A stretch of DNA of 64,000 nt from Pseudomonadota bacterium (lineage in GTDB: Bacteria; Pseudomonadota; Gammaproteobacteria; Burkholderiales; Burkholderiaceae_C), in contig JAIUPH010000011.1 in the NCBI GenBank assembly GCA_020161065.1, positions 124,001 to 188,000 of the forward strand, in the 5' to 3' direction. The notes beneath the pieces are model-generated. The model ran no database searches, was not told where the DNA came from, and was given only the letters and a program-made list of their open reading frames with translations. This document shows positions 63,803 through 64,000 of this stretch, in pieces (position 1 is the stretch's first letter; every line of letters starts with the position of its first letter). The position numbers and the translations under genes were made by a program.

Positions 63803-64000
63803 CGGGTCTGCGCGATCAAGGCCACCAGCGCCGCTTCGTCGGCCGCCACCACGCCGTGCTCGGTGATGAGCCCGCTCACCAGCCGCGCCGGCGTGACGTC
63901 GAAGGCCGGGTTGGCGGCCGCGCTGCCGTCGGGCGTGAGCTGAATCTCCAGCACGCAGCCGTCGGCCGTGCGGCCCGACAGGTGCGTGACCTCGCGCGCG
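63799..64000 (-). CDS. mtnA: S-methyl-5-thioribose-1-phosphate isomerase, C-terminal part (runs off right edge)
   Basis: MtnA isomerises methylthioribose-1-phosphate to the ribulose form. Only the last 66 codons are present: [20 protein letters not shown], then [20 protein letters not shown], matching the conserved C-terminus of MtnA (NPAFDVTP...ITE.GV). The stop overlaps the aldolase start. The catalytic half is outside the window. Confidence 0.85.
   Translation of the reverse strand, partial: AREVTHLSGRTADGCVLEIQLTPDGSAAANPAFDVTPARLVSGLITEHGVVAADEAALVALIAQTR

Overview
The window is about 70% GC and is packed with short-gap, mostly ATGA-overlapping genes. The FlhDC master regulator, a betaproteobacterial-type flagellar gene order, a DUF3138-like porin and a glutamylated-putrescine pathway point to a Burkholderiales betaproteobacterium, probably near the Rubrivivax/Leptothrix/Ideonella group. 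That placement is inferred from gene content only. I saw no rRNA, tRNA, prophage, insertion sequence or CRISPR array.

Region 1 (1-21.8 kb) is a flagellar and motility island. On the minus strand flgBCDEFGHI builds the rod, hook and rings (flgI runs off the left edge). flgA is divergent, followed by flgMN behind a clear sigma-28 promoter and ending in a good terminator. Then, all on the minus strand and read from the right, come flhDC, a methyltransferase, motAB, cheYZ, a serralysin-like protease, flhB-flhA-flhF, an flhG relative with no Walker A motif, and fliA. Sigma-28-like promoters precede flgM, motA and cheY, so FliA and FlgM made here should control the motor and chemotaxis genes.

Region 2 (21.9-35.4 kb) holds envelope and signalling genes. 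It has a CHASE2 hybrid histidine kinase coupled to a LysM-FecR protein, a CDP-glycerol glycerophosphotransferase homologue, and a four-gene membrane operon (Na+/H+ antiporter, DUF389, MscS, phospholipase-D/cardiolipin synthase). A PRC-barrel protein, a CDF metal exporter and a glycerol-3-phosphate cytidylyltransferase (TagD-like) follow. The TagD-like and glycerophosphotransferase pair suggests glycerol-phosphate decoration of a surface polymer.

Region 3 (35.5-45.1 kb) starts with a probable catabolic operon read from right to left: Rieske oxygenase, glutamine-synthetase-like ligase, TRAP transporter QMP. This layout resembles the gamma-glutamylation-then-oxygenation logic of aniline degradation. 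A large perfect inverted repeat, a small antitoxin-like ORF, a thioesterase-GNAT fusion coupled to an HSL-type esterase, and an iron alcohol dehydrogenase follow.

Region 4 (45.1-48 kb) has a decayed mqsRA toxin-antitoxin pair abutting the terminator of aceA (isocitrate lyase). An AT-rich palindrome and four repeated operator-like half-palindromes lie between aceA and a class I glutamine amidotransferase gene.

Region 5 (48-63 kb) is a polyamine island: agmatinase, hemerythrin-like protein, divergent Lrp/AsnC regulator, omega-amino-acid aminotransferase, puuB, puuD, puuA, a putrescine aminotransferase, potFGHI, a porin and an EamA exporter. Agmatine would be turned to putrescine, glutamylated, oxidised and hydrolysed; the aldehyde dehydrogenase step (puuC) is not in the window. 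The right edge carries a 35-bp tandem repeat, a class II aldolase and the end of mtnA, which together match the 5'-deoxynucleoside/methylthioadenosine DHAP shunt.
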